Below are positions 47,338 through 56,479 of a stretch of DNA of 64,000 nucleotides, in pieces. The notes under the pieces are model-generated. The model was given only the letters and a program-made list of their open reading frames with translations. It made no database searches and was not told where the DNA came from. Each line of letters begins with the position of its first letter. The stretch's first letter is position 1. The translations under genes were made by a program, and so were the position numbers. Location of the stretch: contig JBLNCI010000022.1 of assembly GCA_050260515.1 (NCBI GenBank), forward strand, positions 1 to 64,000. Reading direction: 5' to 3'. The stretch is from DATJIG01 sp050260515 (GTDB lineage Bacteria; Pseudomonadota; Alphaproteobacteria; SMXQ01).

Positions 47338-48072
47338 TCAGCGCCTCAGGCTGAGGCGAGCGCCGAACAGCGGGGTGGCCGCGGCGACCGCCGCTTCCGT
47401 CCGATTACGGGAGTGGAGCTTCGTCATGATGCTGTGGATGTGGGCCTTGACGGTGCTCTGCGAGATGCCGAGGCGGTGGGCGATGATCTTATTCGGCATG
47501 CCCTTCCGCAGGAACAGCAGCACCGCGCACTCCCGCGCCGTCAGCTTCGCGGCATACGCCGCGCTCGGCTCGTCGAGGCTGTCGAAGGACTCCTCCGCCT
47601 CGTCGACACCGTCCAGCGGCAGATACGTCCCGCCGCACGCTACGGTCGCCAGTGCGGCTCCCGCGGTCGCCAGCGTGCTCGAGAGCGGGATGTAGCCGCG
47701 CAGATGCAAGTGCGCGATCAGGTATCTGGCTTCATCCAGGTCGCAGCGCTCGCCGACAAGGACGACCGGCACGCCGCCGCTGTTGAGGTGCAGCCACGTG
47801 ACCTCGCCCTGCACCGCGACGTCGAGCGCCGGTCGCGCGCCGGTCGAGAGCAGGATGACATCGGCTCCCGCCATATCGTCGGCATGCAGTTTCTGGGCGG
47901 CATCGGCGCCGCGGAGGATCTCGACGGACTGCCCGAGTGTTCGCAGCGACGACGCGAGACATTCCCGGATCAGCGCGCGGCGGTCGATGATGACGAGGCG
48001 AGTCAGGCGACCGCGGGACGGTGCCTCCTGCGTCGCCGGTTCGCGGTGGGCGTCGATATCCTCGAACACCAT
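47338..48072 (-). CDS. LuxR-type transcription regulator with degenerate receiver domain
   Basis: 244 residues from the ATG at 48072, fixed by the strong ribosome site GGGGGAGGA just upstream. The N-terminal receiver-like domain has LVIIDRRALIREC with only one of the usual acidic residues, and the expected phospho-Asp position reads Ser76 (DVILLSTGARP). The C-terminal LuxR HTH (LTARECAVLLFLRKGMPNK, IAHRLGISQSTVKAHIHSIM) is intact at residues 177-222. It is divergent from the Crp/Fnr gene and next to the exopolysaccharide locus, which it may control. Confidence 0.88.
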   Translation of the reverse strand: MVFEDIDAHREPATQEAPSRGRLTRLVIIDRRALIRECLASSLRTLGQSVEILRGADAAQKLHADDMAGADVILLSTGARPALDVAVQGEVTWLHLNSGGVPVVLVGERCDLDEARYLIAHLHLRGYIPLSSTLATAGAALATVACGGTYLPLDGVDEAEESFDSLDEPSAAYAAKLTARECAVLLFLRKGMPNKIIAHRLGISQSTVKAHIHSIMTKLHSRNRTEAAVAAATPLFGARLSLRR

Positions 48073-48369
48073 TTCTTCCTCCCCCGAATTCGAGCGCCTT
48101 GAGACGGCGCTGCCGGTTGTCCATTCCTCCAAATGTGAAACCTGTCCACCCGCAGGCGATCGGCAACAAAGCGCGGTCCCTCGGAGAAGAGTGCCGGCGT
48201 CCGACCGCTGGCATGGTCCGACGCCGGCTCCGGGACTGTCTGACCAAAACGGAACACGCCCGGGCCCCTCCAGCGAGCCTTGACCGGTGTTGTCACAGCG
48301 AACAGCCGTGCGCACCCGCTTGACCGCCCCTAGTGTCGCGCCAAGCGCGCTGTTGGACCGGGGGTGCTC

Positions 48370-49050
48370 ATGGCAGCCGGTACAAGTGTGTACGCGCGGC
48401 CCAGAGAGTTATTGGCCACTGAGGGACGCGCCTCGTCGTGGGGGGCGGGAGAGGTGATCTTCTCCCAAGGCGATCCCGCGCACATGCTGTTCTACATCCA
48501 GAAGGGAAAGGTGAAGCTGACGACGGTCTCGGCTCAGGCCAAGGAGGCGGTCATCGGGATTCTCTCGGCCGGAGACTTCTTCGGCGAAAGTTGCCTCGCC
48601 GGCCAAGGGAGCCGCATCGCCACGGCCGTCGCCATGACGGAGTCCCGCATCGTCGCGATCGAACGCACCGCCTTCATGCGCGCGCTGCACAAGGACTCCG
48701 CGCTGGCCGAGCGGTTCATGCTCCACCTGCTGTCGCGCAGCATCCGCGTCGAATCCGATCTGATCGACCAGCTCTTCAACTCGAGCGAGAAGCGGCTCGC
48801 CCGCGTCCTGCTGCTGCTGTCCAACTTCGGCAAGGAAGGGTCGCGCGAGCCGCGGATCGACAACATCAGCCAACACACGCTCGCCGAGATGATCGGCACG
48901 ACGAGGTCGCGCGTCAGCGTCTTCATGAACAAGTTCCGCCGGCAGGGCTTCATCGCCTACGACGACCATCACATCGAGGTGCGCAGCTCCCTCCTCAACG
49001 TGCTGCTCGACGACGGCGCGCCCCCGGTGCACCCGCGTCGCGCCCGGTAG
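48370..49050 (+). CDS. Crp/Fnr-family transcription regulator
   Basis: 226 residues from the ATG at 48370 (a GTG at 48364 is possible). The cNMP-binding-like domain spans about residues 20-120 (GEVIFSQGDPAHMLFYIQKG, GDFFGESCLAGQGSRIATA), then a long dimer helix and a winged HTH (HTLAEMIGTTRSRVSVFMNK). No FNR-type Cys cluster is present, so oxygen sensing through iron-sulphur is unlikely. It shares a 297-base divergent promoter region (48073-48369) with the LuxR-type gene. Confidence 0.9.
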   Translation: MAAGTSVYARPRELLATEGRASSWGAGEVIFSQGDPAHMLFYIQKGKVKLTTVSAQAKEAVIGILSAGDFFGESCLAGQGSRIATAVAMTESRIVAIERTAFMRALHKDSALAERFMLHLLSRSIRVESDLIDQLFNSSEKRLARVLLLLSNFGKEGSREPRIDNISQHTLAEMIGTTRSRVSVFMNKFRRQGFIAYDDHHIEVRSSLLNVLLDDGAPPVHPRRAR

Positions 49051-49083
49051 CCGTGGCCGCGTCCACGGTCGGAGCATCAAGGG

Positions 49084-49111
49084 CCCGGCGCTCCCGAACG
49101 GGAGCGCCGGG
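49084..49111. terminator. bidirectional hairpin between crp-like gene and GH16 gene
   Basis: A 12-bp perfect stem (CCCGGCGCTCCC at 49084-49095, GGGAGCGCCGGG at 49100-49111) and a 4-base loop, lying between two convergent genes. No T-tract on either side. Confidence 0.75.
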
Positions 49112-49119
49112 TGACGACG

Positions 49120-50373
49120 TCACACGTGCCACAAATCCGTGGTTCCGTGGCTGGTGAACTCGGCGGTGCCGTTCACAGCCAGCACGGCGGCCGTCGGATC
49201 GAGGTACGCCTTGCCGCCGGTGGCATTGTCGACGGCGCCGGTTCCCGGCAGAACTTCCCCGTCTATCGTGACCGACTGCACGTACAGGTTGCGGTCGCCA
49301 CCGTGCTTGCCGCCGCCGTGCGCGTCGTTGATGTAGTTGATGTCGATGACGTGCGGACCGTTGTCGAATGGCCCCGTCAGCGTGATGTTCTGCCATTGAC
49401 CGGAGCTGTGGTGCGCCGTGGCGGTCTGCGTTCCACCGATCTGATGGCCGTCGACGAAGACGGTGAACTTGGCGTCACCCTTGTACGCGTCCTCGGATAC
49501 GCGAAGCACCAGCGTGCCGGTCGGTGTGGGCGACGTCGACGGCGGCATGAGCACGCCTGTCGATGTCGTCGCGCCGTACGGAGTGGTGTCGACGCCGTCC
49601 GGGGACGAGACCGTCTGCAGCGCGACCGCCGGGATCGCGGAGTCGCTCGAATACGCGCGGATGTAGTCGATCTTCATATCGGCGCTGAAATTGGTCGGAT
49701 CGGGATTACCGGGCCACGATCCGCCGACCCCGAGAGTCGCCAGCATGTACATCGGCTGGTGCTCGTCGGCCTGCGTGGGCGTGGTGTATTCGGCGACGCC
49801 GTCGAGATAGAAGGTCAGCGTCGTCGGCGTCCACATCAGGCCGTACGTGTGGTAGCCCTGGCTCAGATCGACGCCGGTGGCGGTCCCGCCGTAGGACGTG
49901 GGATGACTGGAGTCGGTGTGGTTCGTCATGAAGTCGGTCTTGGGGTCGCGACCGAGCACTTCGGTGACGTCAATCTCGGGTGGCCACGGACCCGACATCG
50001 GCATCAGCCAGAACGCATTATTCGTTCCGTAGGCGTTCGAAATCTGCGCCCGCATCTCGAAGTATCCGTACTCCTGCGAGAAGGAGTTGTGGGTGTCGAT
50101 CTGGCCCGTGGTGAAGGTCTGCGTCACGCCCGCGGCCTTGAGCTCGGGCGTGGTCGGCTGCGCGTGAATGTCGAGCGCGCCGTTGACGATCTTGTACGGC
50201 GTCTCGCCGAGCCCGCCGACGCTCGGATCGAGATAGAAGTCGGTGCTGCCGAGCGATCGGCCGCCCCACCAGTACTTCGTCTCCCATTTGGTGCCGTTGC
50301 CGTCGGGTGACGCACTGAAGCTGTTGAACTCGTCATCGAACGTGAGATGAAAACCTGACAAATCGACTGGCAT
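49120..50373 (-). CDS. GH16 glycanase with C-terminal carbohydrate-binding module, no signal peptide
   Basis: 417 residues from the ATG at 50373. The GH16 domain covers residues 5-240 with the catalytic motif EIDVTE (Glu133, Asp135, Glu138) and substrate-cleft Trp residues. A Ser/Thr/Pro linker (about 245-275) leads to a beta domain (GTLVLRVSEDAYKGDAKFTV, DGPHVIDINYINDAHGG-like region) resembling Ca-dependent xylan-binding modules (CBM36/60 type). No Sec signal or RTX repeats are visible. It resembles ExoK/ExsH glycanases that trim exopolysaccharide. Paralogous to the next gene. Confidence 0.88.
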   Translation of the reverse strand: MPVDLSGFHLTFDDEFNSFSASPDGNGTKWETKYWWGGRSLGSTDFYLDPSVGGLGETPYKIVNGALDIHAQPTTPELKAAGVTQTFTTGQIDTHNSFSQEYGYFEMRAQISNAYGTNNAFWLMPMSGPWPPEIDVTEVLGRDPKTDFMTNHTDSSHPTSYGGTATGVDLSQGYHTYGLMWTPTTLTFYLDGVAEYTTPTQADEHQPMYMLATLGVGGSWPGNPDPTNFSADMKIDYIRAYSSDSAIPAVALQTVSSPDGVDTTPYGATTSTGVLMPPSTSPTPTGTLVLRVSEDAYKGDAKFTVFVDGHQIGGTQTATAHHSSGQWQNITLTGPFDNGPHVIDINYINDAHGGGKHGGDRNLYVQSVTIDGEVLPGTGAVDNATGGKAYLDPTAAVLAVNGTAEFTSHGTTDLWHV

Positions 50374-50655
50374 TGAAACTCTCCTGCATGCGTCCACGCT
50401 TCGACGTGGACGAGCAGAACTGAGCGGTAGAATCGTAGCCTTTAGGAATCATTAGTTCGTGAGCCACGCCGGACTTGCCGCATTGCACAGCGAAACTCGG
50501 CAATGCACGCGGGAGGCGTACGGCCAAAAAAGCGCCGCTCCCGTAAGCGTCCGGGATACGCCGCTGACGAAAAGTTGATTGAGCGCGCTTTGCCCTTCGT
50601 CGCGCCGCGCAACGGAGCGGGCCTCGGTCCGCCAATCAGCATGGAACGTGGGCAC

Positions 50656-51603
50656 TCACGTCCGCGCGTCGCACGTCGACGAGAGCGGCGGCGAGGATTC
50701 CGCATCGACGGGATTCCGCGAGCCGCGGTTCGGAACGGTGCCCCCGAGGTCGGGGTCTTTCGAGTAGGCGCGAACGTAGTCCACCTTCATATCGGCGCTG
50801 AATCCCGCCGGATCGGGATTGCCGGCCCATGAGCCGCCGACGCCAAGGGTCACCAGCATGTACATCGGCTGATGCTGGTCGGGCCGTGTCGGCGTGGTGA
50901 ATACCGCGACGCCGTCGAGGTAGAAGGTCAACGTCGTCGGAGTCCACATGACCCCATAACGGTGGAAGCCCCGGCTGAGATGGCGCCCTTTCACGCGTCC
51001 GCCGTATGACGCCGGCTTTTGCGCATCGGTGTGGTTGGTCATGAATCCGGTCGCGGGATCGCGACCGAGGACTTCGATGACGTCGATCTCCGGTGGCCAG
51101 GGTCCCGACATCGGCATCAACCAGAATGCGCTGTTGGTGCCGTAGACTCCGGACACCTGCGCCCGCGTCTCGAAATACCCGTACGTCTGGGAAAAGGAGT
51201 TGTGGGTGTCGATCTGCCCGGTGGTGAAGGTCGCGTCGACGCCGGCGGCCTTCAGCTCGGGTGTCGTCGGACGCGCGGAGATGACGAGTGCGCCGTCGGA
51301 TATCGCGTATGGAGTTTGGCCGACCCCGCCGACGCTGGCATCGAGGTAGTAATCGCGGCCACCCAGCGATCGCGCGCCCCACCAGTACTTCGTCTCCCAC
51401 GTGGTCCCCTTCCCGTCCGGCGAAGCGCTGAAGACGTCGAACTCATCGTCGAACGTCAGCGCGTATCCGCCGAGATCCAGAATTGAGCATGCCTGTGGCT
51501 GACCTGGCGTCGGCGCGGAACAGAGCACCGGTAAAACGGCGGCAACCGCGATCAGGCTCGCAACCGCATGCCGTCGCCGCGCCGTTGGGAACCATCGGGG
51601 CAT
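50656..51603 (-). CDS. secreted GH16 glycanase (ExoK-like)
   Basis: 315 residues with an N-terminal signal (AVASLIAVAAVLPVLCSA). The single GH16 domain has catalytic EIDVIE (Glu172, Asp174, Glu177). The catalytic region is very close to the neighbouring GH16 (shared segments such as FTTGQIDTHNSFSQ and FWLMPMSGPWPPEID), but there is no binding module. Family enzymes cleave beta-1,3/1,4 glucans or succinoglycan. It probably sets the chain length of, or degrades, the polymer made by the operon beginning at 51,864. The 282-base gap to the other GH16 (50,374-50,655) holds no gene. Confidence 0.9.
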   Translation of the reverse strand: MPRWFPTARRRHAVASLIAVAAVLPVLCSAPTPGQPQACSILDLGGYALTFDDEFDVFSASPDGKGTTWETKYWWGARSLGGRDYYLDASVGGVGQTPYAISDGALVISARPTTPELKAAGVDATFTTGQIDTHNSFSQTYGYFETRAQVSGVYGTNSAFWLMPMSGPWPPEIDVIEVLGRDPATGFMTNHTDAQKPASYGGRVKGRHLSRGFHRYGVMWTPTTLTFYLDGVAVFTTPTRPDQHQPMYMLVTLGVGGSWAGNPDPAGFSADMKVDYVRAYSKDPDLGGTVPNRGSRNPVDAESSPPLSSTCDART

Positions 51604-51764
51604 CGGTCACGCTCTCTTCGCTCTTTAAGTCATGAGTCCTTCGGGCGAGTCGCTCGCGTCGACGCCAGCGCGGGACGCCAGCGCGGGTCGGGCGGTTCCT
51701 GCTCGCGGTGCTAGAGCACGCTCGGCGGAGCCTGCAAGCGACAACCGCGACCGATGATTCGTTC

Positions 51765-51799
51765 TTTCGGTCTAGTCCATCTGGCCAATTTGACCGAAA
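51765..51799. promoter_or_regulatory. inverted repeat upstream of the exopolysaccharide operon
   Basis: TTTCGGTC (51765-51772) and GACCGAAA (51792-51799) are a perfect 8-base inverted repeat with a 19-base spacer, 65 bases before the first operon gene. A TCACA...TGTGA pair with inward-opening arms follows at 51810-51823. These are candidate binding sites for the nearby LuxR-type or Crp/Fnr regulators; no direct evidence. Confidence 0.45.
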
Positions 51800-51863
51800 T
51801 GACCACGGCTCACAGGGTTGTGATCTGTAAATCGCGTCCCTCTACGCGGCGGCTTCCGGCGGG

Positions 51864-52781
51864 ATGGAGCCCATGGCCAGACTCTTCGGCGCACACGGCA
51901 ACGGTACGCTGCGACGGGACGCCGATGGACGGGCCGGCCTCCGGAGCATCGTCGGCGCCGACCCGGGCAGCGAGACCGTCTCCCGATCCGACGAGACGGA
52001 CAGGGACGGCGGCACCATCCGTCTGTTCGGGCTACCGCTCACCTGCACTCCTTCCATCGACGACGCGGTCCGGATGGTGCGCGATGGCGTGATTCGCCGT
52101 CCAGCGGCCGCGTTGCTCGTGACGTTCGCCAATCCGCTTGCCGTCGGACTGTTCAACGCCGATCCGTCGTACCGGTCCGATCTGCGCCGGATGGGTGCGG
52201 TTTTCTGTGACGGCATCGCCCTGGCATGGGCCGTCCGCCGGCTGGCCGGCTACCCGATGGCGCGGGTGAGCTTCGATAGCACCGGTATGGCCCCGTCGGT
52301 GTTCGCCCTCGCCGAGCGGCATGGGCGCCGGGTCGCGTTGATCGGAGGGCGACGGGGGGTTGCCCAGGCCGCTTCGCGGCAGCTCCGGGATCGCTTCCCG
52401 AGACTGGACATCGTCGCAACCATCGACGGCTACGGCAAACTCGACCGCCATCTCCGAACGATCCTGGCCGTCGATCCCGATCTCTTGGTTTGCGGCATGG
52501 GCGCGCCGCGTCAGGAGGAATTCCTCGCGACGCTGGCGAACGCCGGATGGTGCGGCACCGGCTTCACCTGCGGCGGTTATCTCGACCACCTCGTTGGCGG
52601 CTTCGACTTCTATCCCGAGACGATCGATCGTCTGAACTTGCGCTGGCTGTACCGCATGAGCCGCGAACCGAAACGGATCGGGTATCGCTGCACGGTCGAG
52701 TACGCCCCCTTCTGGAAAGCCCTGGCGGCCGCACTTGTGTCCCGCGCCCTCATCGCACAACGACGAAACGGTCAGTCATGA
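51864..52781 (+). CDS. WecG/TagA/CpsF-family glycosyltransferase
   Basis: 305 residues from the ATG at 51864 (51873 possible). After a roughly 45-residue non-conserved leader come LFGLPLTCTPSIDDAV, VTFANPLAVGLFNADPSYR, MGAVFCDGIALAWAVRRLAG and ALIGGRRGVAQAASRQL, then VCGMGAPRQEEFLA and GGYLDHLVGG, the GT26 core. Such enzymes add ManNAc, ManNAcA or glucose to a lipid-linked sugar. First gene of the exopolysaccharide operon; it overlaps the next by 4 bases. Confidence 0.9.
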   Translation: MEPMARLFGAHGNGTLRRDADGRAGLRSIVGADPGSETVSRSDETDRDGGTIRLFGLPLTCTPSIDDAVRMVRDGVIRRPAAALLVTFANPLAVGLFNADPSYRSDLRRMGAVFCDGIALAWAVRRLAGYPMARVSFDSTGMAPSVFALAERHGRRVALIGGRRGVAQAASRQLRDRFPRLDIVATIDGYGKLDRHLRTILAVDPDLLVCGMGAPRQEEFLATLANAGWCGTGFTCGGYLDHLVGGFDFYPETIDRLNLRWLYRMSREPKRIGYRCTVEYAPFWKALAAALVSRALIAQRRNGQS

Positions 52782-55003
52782 GCAGCACCCAACTCACCGC
52801 ATCTTCGGCGACGGTTCCGTCGGCGTCTCGACAAGCTTCCGAGCCCGGTCAGGACTACCTTGGCACGGCGTTCGGCGCGTTCAGGCGCCATGGATTGGCG
52901 GCGTTTCTCGTGTTCGCCTCGACCTTGGCACTCACGACCTTGGCACTGATGGCCACCACGCCGCGGTATCGCGCGACGACCACCGTCATGATCGAAGGGC
53001 ATAGCCCGCAGGTCGTGAAGATGGATTCCGTGCTGCCCTCGCCGCCGACGGACCAGGAGACCATTTCGAGCGAAATCCAGGTCCTGCTCTCCCCTGACCT
53101 CGTCGGTGGAGTCGCGCGCGAGCTCGGCCTCGCCCACGATCCGGAATTCGATCCCAACCGGCGCGGAGGGGTGCGCGGCGCCCTCCGCGACGCCGTGTCG
53201 CTCGCCGGCCGCATGGTGGCGCCGGCGGCCGCCGCGCGCATAGGCGACCAGATCGCAGGCCCGACGCTCACCGGTCCGGCATTCGACAGCGCGGTCGTCG
53301 AGCTCGTCGAGCGCAATCTCACGGTGGCCGGCATCGGACGGTCGCGCGCGATCGCCATTACATTCTCGTCGGCAAATCCCGCCACCGCCCAGTCATTCGT
53401 CAACGCCCTCGCCGAGCGGTATCTCGCGAATCAGGAGGAACGCAAGCAGACGACTGCAGAGGACGCGAGCCGCCGTATCACCGGCAAGCTCGCGAGCCTG
53501 CAGCACGCCGCCGCGGACGCCTCGCAGCGCGCCGCCGCGTTCCGCGCCGAATCCAATCTGATGCAGGGCCGCGACAGCACCTTGGTCCGACAGCAGATTT
53601 CGGAGACCAGCACGGCCCTCACCGCCGCGATCGCCGACCGGATCGCCGCCGAATCGCGGCTGCATGACATCGAACGTGCGGCGAAGAATCCGACGAAGGA
53701 GTCGAGCGCGCAGGTGCTCGGGTCCCGTGTCATTCAGGAGCTGGTGATCCATGAGGCCAAGCTCGCCGCCGACCTCGCTCCATTGAACCAGGCACTGGGA
53801 GAGAGCAACCCGCGGCTGGAAGCCGCCCGTGTCCAGGTTGCCGACGTCAAGCGGCGCATCCAGACGGAGGCACGGCAGATCGCCGCCGGAGTGCGCGGCG
53901 AGTATGCGTCGGCGATGGAACGCGAACGCAATCTCGCCTCGCAGGTCGACCGCCTGAAGGCGGAAATGGCGACCGTCCAGGAGAACGAGGTACGCCTGGG
54001 GCTTCTGGAGCAGAACGCGGAAGCCGCACGGAACGTCTACGAAGTGTTCCTGAAGCGCGCCAAGGAGACCGCCGCCGATGGGACCGTCCAGGTGGCGGAT
54101 GCCCGCGTCATCTCACGTGCGGCGACACCGCTCAGGCCGTATTCGCCCGATCCGAAAATCGGGCTGCCGGTCGGCGCGGTGCTTGGCCTGGCGCTCGCAT
54201 TCCTGACCACGCTTTTCATGGAGGCGCGCGACGAAGGCATCCGCAGCCAGTCCGAGGCCGAGCGGCTCACCGGAGTTCCGACTCTCGGCACCATCCCGAA
54301 ATTCGGGGCGGCGGCGGAACTCGAGCCGTACTCGCTGATCGGATCGGCCATCTCCGACCTCTACCTGCGCGTCGCGCTCGGACGGCGGGCGAAGACGATC
54401 GTCGTGACGTCGGCGTTGCCCCGCGAGGGTAAGACGACGATGGCGCTGTGCCTCGCTCGGATGGCCGCGCGGAGCGGTGAGCGGACGCTGCTGATCGACT
54501 GCGATCTCCGACGCTCCGAGCTGAGTGCGCGCCTTTCGCTCCCGATCGGCCCCGGCATGTCGGACGTGCTGCGCGGCGCCGCGGAGATGCCCGATGTGAT
54601 GATCAGGGACTCCGTGGTCCCGGAAATGCACGTCGCGCGAGCGGGGGCCATTCCCGCGAATCCGTCCGACCTGATGGCTTCGCACGCTGCGCAGCGGATC
54701 CTGAGCGATCTGAAGAGGCAGTTCGACTTCATTGTCATCGACACCGCCCCGGTGATGGCGGCTCCCGAGAGCATCGCGCTGGCGAAAGCCGCGGACGAGG
54801 TCCTTCTGTTCGTCAGATGGTCCACGACGCCCCGAGCCGCGGCGGTGGCTGCGCTGCGCAAGCTTCAGAACGTCGGCGCGAACATCGTCGGCGTGGTCCT
54901 CACCATGGTCGACGTCAACCGCATCTCCAGGTACAGCGCCGTCGACGCCGTCACCTATTCGAAGGAGATTCGCCGGTACTACTCGGGGGAGGAACGCGCG
55001 TGA
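52778..55003 (+). CDS. Wzc-like polysaccharide co-polymerase with BY-kinase domain
   Basis: 741 residues. Wzz domain: N-terminal TM (AAFLVFASTLALTTLALMA), a long periplasmic coiled-coil region (about 260-470) and a second TM with the Pro-Gly-rich segment PKIGLPVGAVLGLALAF. The cytoplasmic BY-kinase has Walker A SALPREGKTT (near residue 545), Walker A' LLIDCDLRR and Walker B FDFIVIDTAP. A Tyr-bearing tail (RYSAV, VTYSKEIRRYYSGEE) is the likely autophosphorylation cluster. It controls chain length and export. ATGA/GTGA overlaps join it to both neighbours. Confidence 0.93.
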   Translation: MSSTQLTASSATVPSASRQASEPGQDYLGTAFGAFRRHGLAAFLVFASTLALTTLALMATTPRYRATTTVMIEGHSPQVVKMDSVLPSPPTDQETISSEIQVLLSPDLVGGVARELGLAHDPEFDPNRRGGVRGALRDAVSLAGRMVAPAAAARIGDQIAGPTLTGPAFDSAVVELVERNLTVAGIGRSRAIAITFSSANPATAQSFVNALAERYLANQEERKQTTAEDASRRITGKLASLQHAAADASQRAAAFRAESNLMQGRDSTLVRQQISETSTALTAAIADRIAAESRLHDIERAAKNPTKESSAQVLGSRVIQELVIHEAKLAADLAPLNQALGESNPRLEAARVQVADVKRRIQTEARQIAAGVRGEYASAMERERNLASQVDRLKAEMATVQENEVRLGLLEQNAEAARNVYEVFLKRAKETAADGTVQVADARVISRAATPLRPYSPDPKIGLPVGAVLGLALAFLTTLFMEARDEGIRSQSEAERLTGVPTLGTIPKFGAAAELEPYSLIGSAISDLYLRVALGRRAKTIVVTSALPREGKTTMALCLARMAARSGERTLLIDCDLRRSELSARLSLPIGPGMSDVLRGAAEMPDVMIRDSVVPEMHVARAGAIPANPSDLMASHAAQRILSDLKRQFDFIVIDTAPVMAAPESIALAKAADEVLLFVRWSTTPRAAAVAALRKLQNVGANIVGVVLTMVDVNRISRYSAVDAVTYSKEIRRYYSGEERA

Positions 55004-56460
55004 CGATCGACAACGCGGCGCGGCCGCCCGTCCTGACGTTCCTATCCTGGCAGGTGGCGGGACTCGCGCTGCTGCTCAGCCATGTCGGGCTATCGCTTCT
55101 GTCCGGCGCCGTCGCGCCCGCGTACGCGGTCACCGTTCCGCTGGTGCTGCTGCTCTATGCCGCGGACTCAATGGCCGGCTTTGCCGTGTTCCTGCAGTTC
55201 CTGCTCTATCAGAACCTCGCGGTCAGCCTCGCCTCGGGATCGATCGATTTCGAGCTCTATCGCGGGCTTCAGGGCACCAGCTTCGCGCTGACCCTGGGAC
55301 TCGCGGCGATGGCCTGGTGTCGGCTATGGAAGGCCACATCGAACCGCGCGACCCTCACAGTGATTGCTGCAGCGATGGCGGTGGTTCTCGCGTACACCGC
55401 CATTGGCGCACTGCGCTCGTCGCCCGGCTCGGCCGCCATTTATTTCAGAAGCAGCACGATTGCGATGCTCGGGCTGCTCATCGGGTGGGATGTCGGGCGC
55501 GAGCACGGGTACCGAGAGGTCGGGCTGTGTTACCTCACGTCCATGGCGCTCGGCCTCGTCCTCGCGGTCTGCGAGGTCGCCGCTCCCCTCGCCTATTACG
55601 ATGCGATCGGAGCCCAGGACTACTACCGGCTCAAGTACGGTTCCGCGACCATCAATCCGACGCTCGACTTCCGCACCGCGCAAGACGTCCTCAGCTATCT
55701 AAGTACCTCGTTCTTCAACTTCGGCGGCGCGGCCTACGAAACCGTCCGGTTCGGAGGCCCGAACATGCACTCGGTGAGCTACGCGTACGTGATGTCGATC
55801 GGCGTTCTCGTCGCGTCGTCGCTCGGGATCTACGCATTCGCGGCCGCGGTGTTGCCGCTGCTGGTCCTGATCGGCGTCAAAGGGGCGGCAATCATGGTGG
55901 CCGCCACCGCCGTACTGTGGATCGCCGGACGCAGGCTCGGAGGCGCCGCGATGGCGGTCTTCGGCGGAGCTTTCGGGACGGCATACATTGCGTTGGTCAT
56001 CTGGTATGGGCTCTCGCTCGGCGACTATCACGTTCTCGGTCTCATGGGAGGAATTGGCGGGTTCCTGAGCAACCCGCTCGGACACGGCATCGGGGTCGGC
56101 GGCAATCTGTCGTCCAGCGTCACCTCGACCGACCTTGGAGCGGGCTGGCACGATTTCCAGCTCTATGGAGCCGATCAGGCGCTCGAGAGTGCGATCGGGG
56201 TGCTGCTGTACCAGATGGGTATCGGCGCTATCGCCGTCCTCTCGGTGGTGTGGATCTCCTTCAGGGCGACGGTCGGGCACTTCCGCCATTCGTTCGGTCT
56301 CATACCGCTGGCGATCGCCGTCCTGCTCGCCAACAGCTTCTTCCAGGAGGAAGCGTTCTCGCCCTATGCGCTCGGCCTCCTGACCATCTTCGCAGGTGTG
56401 CTGTCGAGCCGTCCGCGCGAGTTCGCGGCGGCGCCGCAGCCACGGTACGCGTTCGCCTGA
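55000..56460 (+). CDS. Wzy/O-antigen-ligase-like polymerase
   Basis: 486 residues from a GTG overlapping the previous stop. About eleven to twelve hydrophobic segments with one larger periplasmic loop (about residues 205-265: YYRLKYGSATINPTLDF). The C-terminal GHGIGVGGN and the DQALESAIGVLLYQMGIGA segment match the Wzy/ligase family pattern. Sequence identity within this family is low, so the call rests on topology and context. It would polymerise the repeat units in the periplasm. Confidence 0.82.
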   Translation: MTIDNAARPPVLTFLSWQVAGLALLLSHVGLSLLSGAVAPAYAVTVPLVLLLYAADSMAGFAVFLQFLLYQNLAVSLASGSIDFELYRGLQGTSFALTLGLAAMAWCRLWKATSNRATLTVIAAAMAVVLAYTAIGALRSSPGSAAIYFRSSTIAMLGLLIGWDVGREHGYREVGLCYLTSMALGLVLAVCEVAAPLAYYDAIGAQDYYRLKYGSATINPTLDFRTAQDVLSYLSTSFFNFGGAAYETVRFGGPNMHSVSYAYVMSIGVLVASSLGIYAFAAAVLPLLVLIGVKGAAIMVAATAVLWIAGRRLGGAAMAVFGGAFGTAYIALVIWYGLSLGDYHVLGLMGGIGGFLSNPLGHGIGVGGNLSSSVTSTDLGAGWHDFQLYGADQALESAIGVLLYQMGIGAIAVLSVVWISFRATVGHFRHSFGLIPLAIAVLLANSFFQEEAFSPYALGLLTIFAGVLSSRPREFAAAPQPRYAFA

Positions 56461-56479
56461 TGCAAGGCGGAGACCGGCG

